A stretch of 6,110 bases of DNA from Prevotellamassilia sp. (GTDB lineage: Bacteria; Bacteroidota; Bacteroidia; Bacteroidales; Bacteroidaceae): NCBI GenBank assembly GCA_018383375.1, contig JAHAWW010000186.1, positions 1 through 6,110 of the forward strand, read 5' to 3'. The stretch's first letter is position 1, and each line of letters opens with the position of its first letter. A program made the position numbers and the translations under genes. The notes under the pieces are model-generated. The model did not search any database, was not told the origin of the DNA, and saw only the letters and a program-made list of their open reading frames with translations. Positions 5,495 to 6,110 of this stretch are shown here, piece after piece.

Positions 5495-6110
5495 ATGAAA
5501 CTGACAAAGTTTACACTTTGCGCCCTTTGCGCAAGTTTGTTGTTCAGCAGTTGCTCAATGTCCAACACAGCCAAAGGTGGTCTCATCGGCGGCGGTGGTG
5601 GCGGTGCTCTCGGTGCCCTCATCGGTAGCTTTGCCGGCGGCGGTAAAGGTGCAGCCATCGGCGGTGCCATTGGTGCCACGATTGGTGCCGGTGCCGGTGT
5701 CATTATTGGCAACAAGATGGACAAAGCCAAGAAAGCTGCCGAAGCTGCCAACGCTGAAGCAGAATTGCTCACCAGCGCAGACGGCTACCAATACGTTAAA
5801 GCCACTTTCCCCTCAGGTCTTCTCTTTGCTAGCGGCAAATACGCGCTCAACAGTGCCGCCCAGTCTGACTTGGCTACGTTTGCCCGCGGTCTTGACGCCG
5901 ACATGGACCTCTGCATCTATGGCTACACCGACAACGATCCCTGGAAAGGTTGCACTGCCGCCCAGAGTGTTGAAAAGAACAAGACGCTCTCTCTGCAGCG
6001 TGCCGGTGCCGTGCGCGACCAACTCTTGGCCAATGGCATCGCTTCAAGCCAAATCCGCGAGCTGAACGGTCTCGGCGAGGAAAACCCCGTTGCCTCAAAC
6101 GCCACCGCTG
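5495..6110 (+). CDS. Outer-envelope lipoprotein: glycine zipper plus OmpA-like peptidoglycan-binding domain (3' end outside window)
   Basis: The first 205 residues are present and the frame is open to the window edge. Residues 1-20 form a lipoprotein signal (KLTK, a hydrophobic core, then LLFSSC) with lipidated Cys20. Residues after the cysteine (SMSNTAK) lack the acidic surface-export signal known in Bacteroidetes, so the protein probably faces the periplasm. Residues 28-72 are a glycine zipper (GGGGGGALGALIG, then GGAIGATIGAGAG), a membrane-inserting segment of YiaD-type proteins. An Ala/Lys/Glu helix follows at 73-92, then an OmpA domain from about 100: FPSGLLFASGKYALN, IYGYTDND with the expected peptidoglycan-contacting Asp146, and LSLQRAGAVRDQL with Arg169. 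The likely role is anchoring the outer membrane to the cell wall. Cys140 and Cys153 flank the TDN motif and could form a disulfide. The ATG is the only one in frame before the signal peptide. It is transcribed away from proS from its own promoter. Confidence 0.93.
   Translation, partial: MKLTKFTLCALCASLLFSSCSMSNTAKGGLIGGGGGGALGALIGSFAGGGKGAAIGGAIGATIGAGAGVIIGNKMDKAKKAAEAANAEAELLTSADGYQYVKATFPSGLLFASGKYALNSAAQSDLATFARGLDADMDLCIYGYTDNDPWKGCTAAQSVEKNKTLSLQRAGAVRDQLLANGIASSQIRELNGLGEENPVASNATA

Noticed and set aside
5585..5705. GGT/GGC-rich stretch as a possible DNA repeat or tandem array
   Set aside because: The repetition is explained by glycine codons of the glycine-zipper segment; there is no regular repeat unit at the DNA level.
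5577..6065. Alternative plus-strand open frame of 162 codons inside the lipoprotein gene
   Set aside because: It is out of frame with the lipoprotein reading frame from 5495, which has a signal peptide, glycine zipper and OmpA domain. The shifted frame is low-complexity (Pro/Val/Ser-rich) and unrecognisable.

Overview
The window looks like a chromosomal segment of a Bacteroidales bacterium, most likely Prevotellaceae. Four things point there: a close match to the Bacteroidetes promoter core TAnnTTTG between 5410 and 5437; translation starts preceded by A-rich leaders without Shine-Dalgarno sequences; an archaeal/eukaryotic-type prolyl-tRNA synthetase; and a glycine-zipper/OmpA lipoprotein of the kind common in that order. 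The assignment is inferred from the sequence alone.

Layout. Five genes lie on the minus strand and one on the plus strand. Reading the minus strand from right to left: proS (5296-3812), an intrinsic terminator (about 3777-3733), an ABC-F ATPase gene (3713-1776), metA (1729-830), a small DUF6965-like protein gene (766-512), a short BRO-N domain protein gene (453-118), and a strong, nearly symmetric terminator hairpin (10-52). On the plus strand, a lipoprotein with an OmpA-like domain starts at 5495 and runs off the right edge.

The proS/lipoprotein intergenic region (5297-5494) is the most information-rich non-coding stretch. It holds two oppositely facing TAnnTTTG-like elements only 12 bp apart, so it reads as a compact divergent promoter. 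The proS transcript predicted from it would have a leader of about 105 nt, most of which is enclosed by an 11-bp stem with internal hairpins, ending about 17 nt before the start codon.

Function. The region is mainly housekeeping: proline tRNA charging, a ribosome-associated ABC-F factor, the first committed step of methionine synthesis (predicted from a specificity residue to be the acetyl-CoA type), and an envelope lipoprotein that probably binds peptidoglycan. The left 800 bases carry two small poorly characterised genes that look more accessory. The BRO-N protein appears cut short just before the terminator. I see no CRISPR array, rRNA, tRNA, transposase or complete mobile element, and no convincing new multi-gene system.
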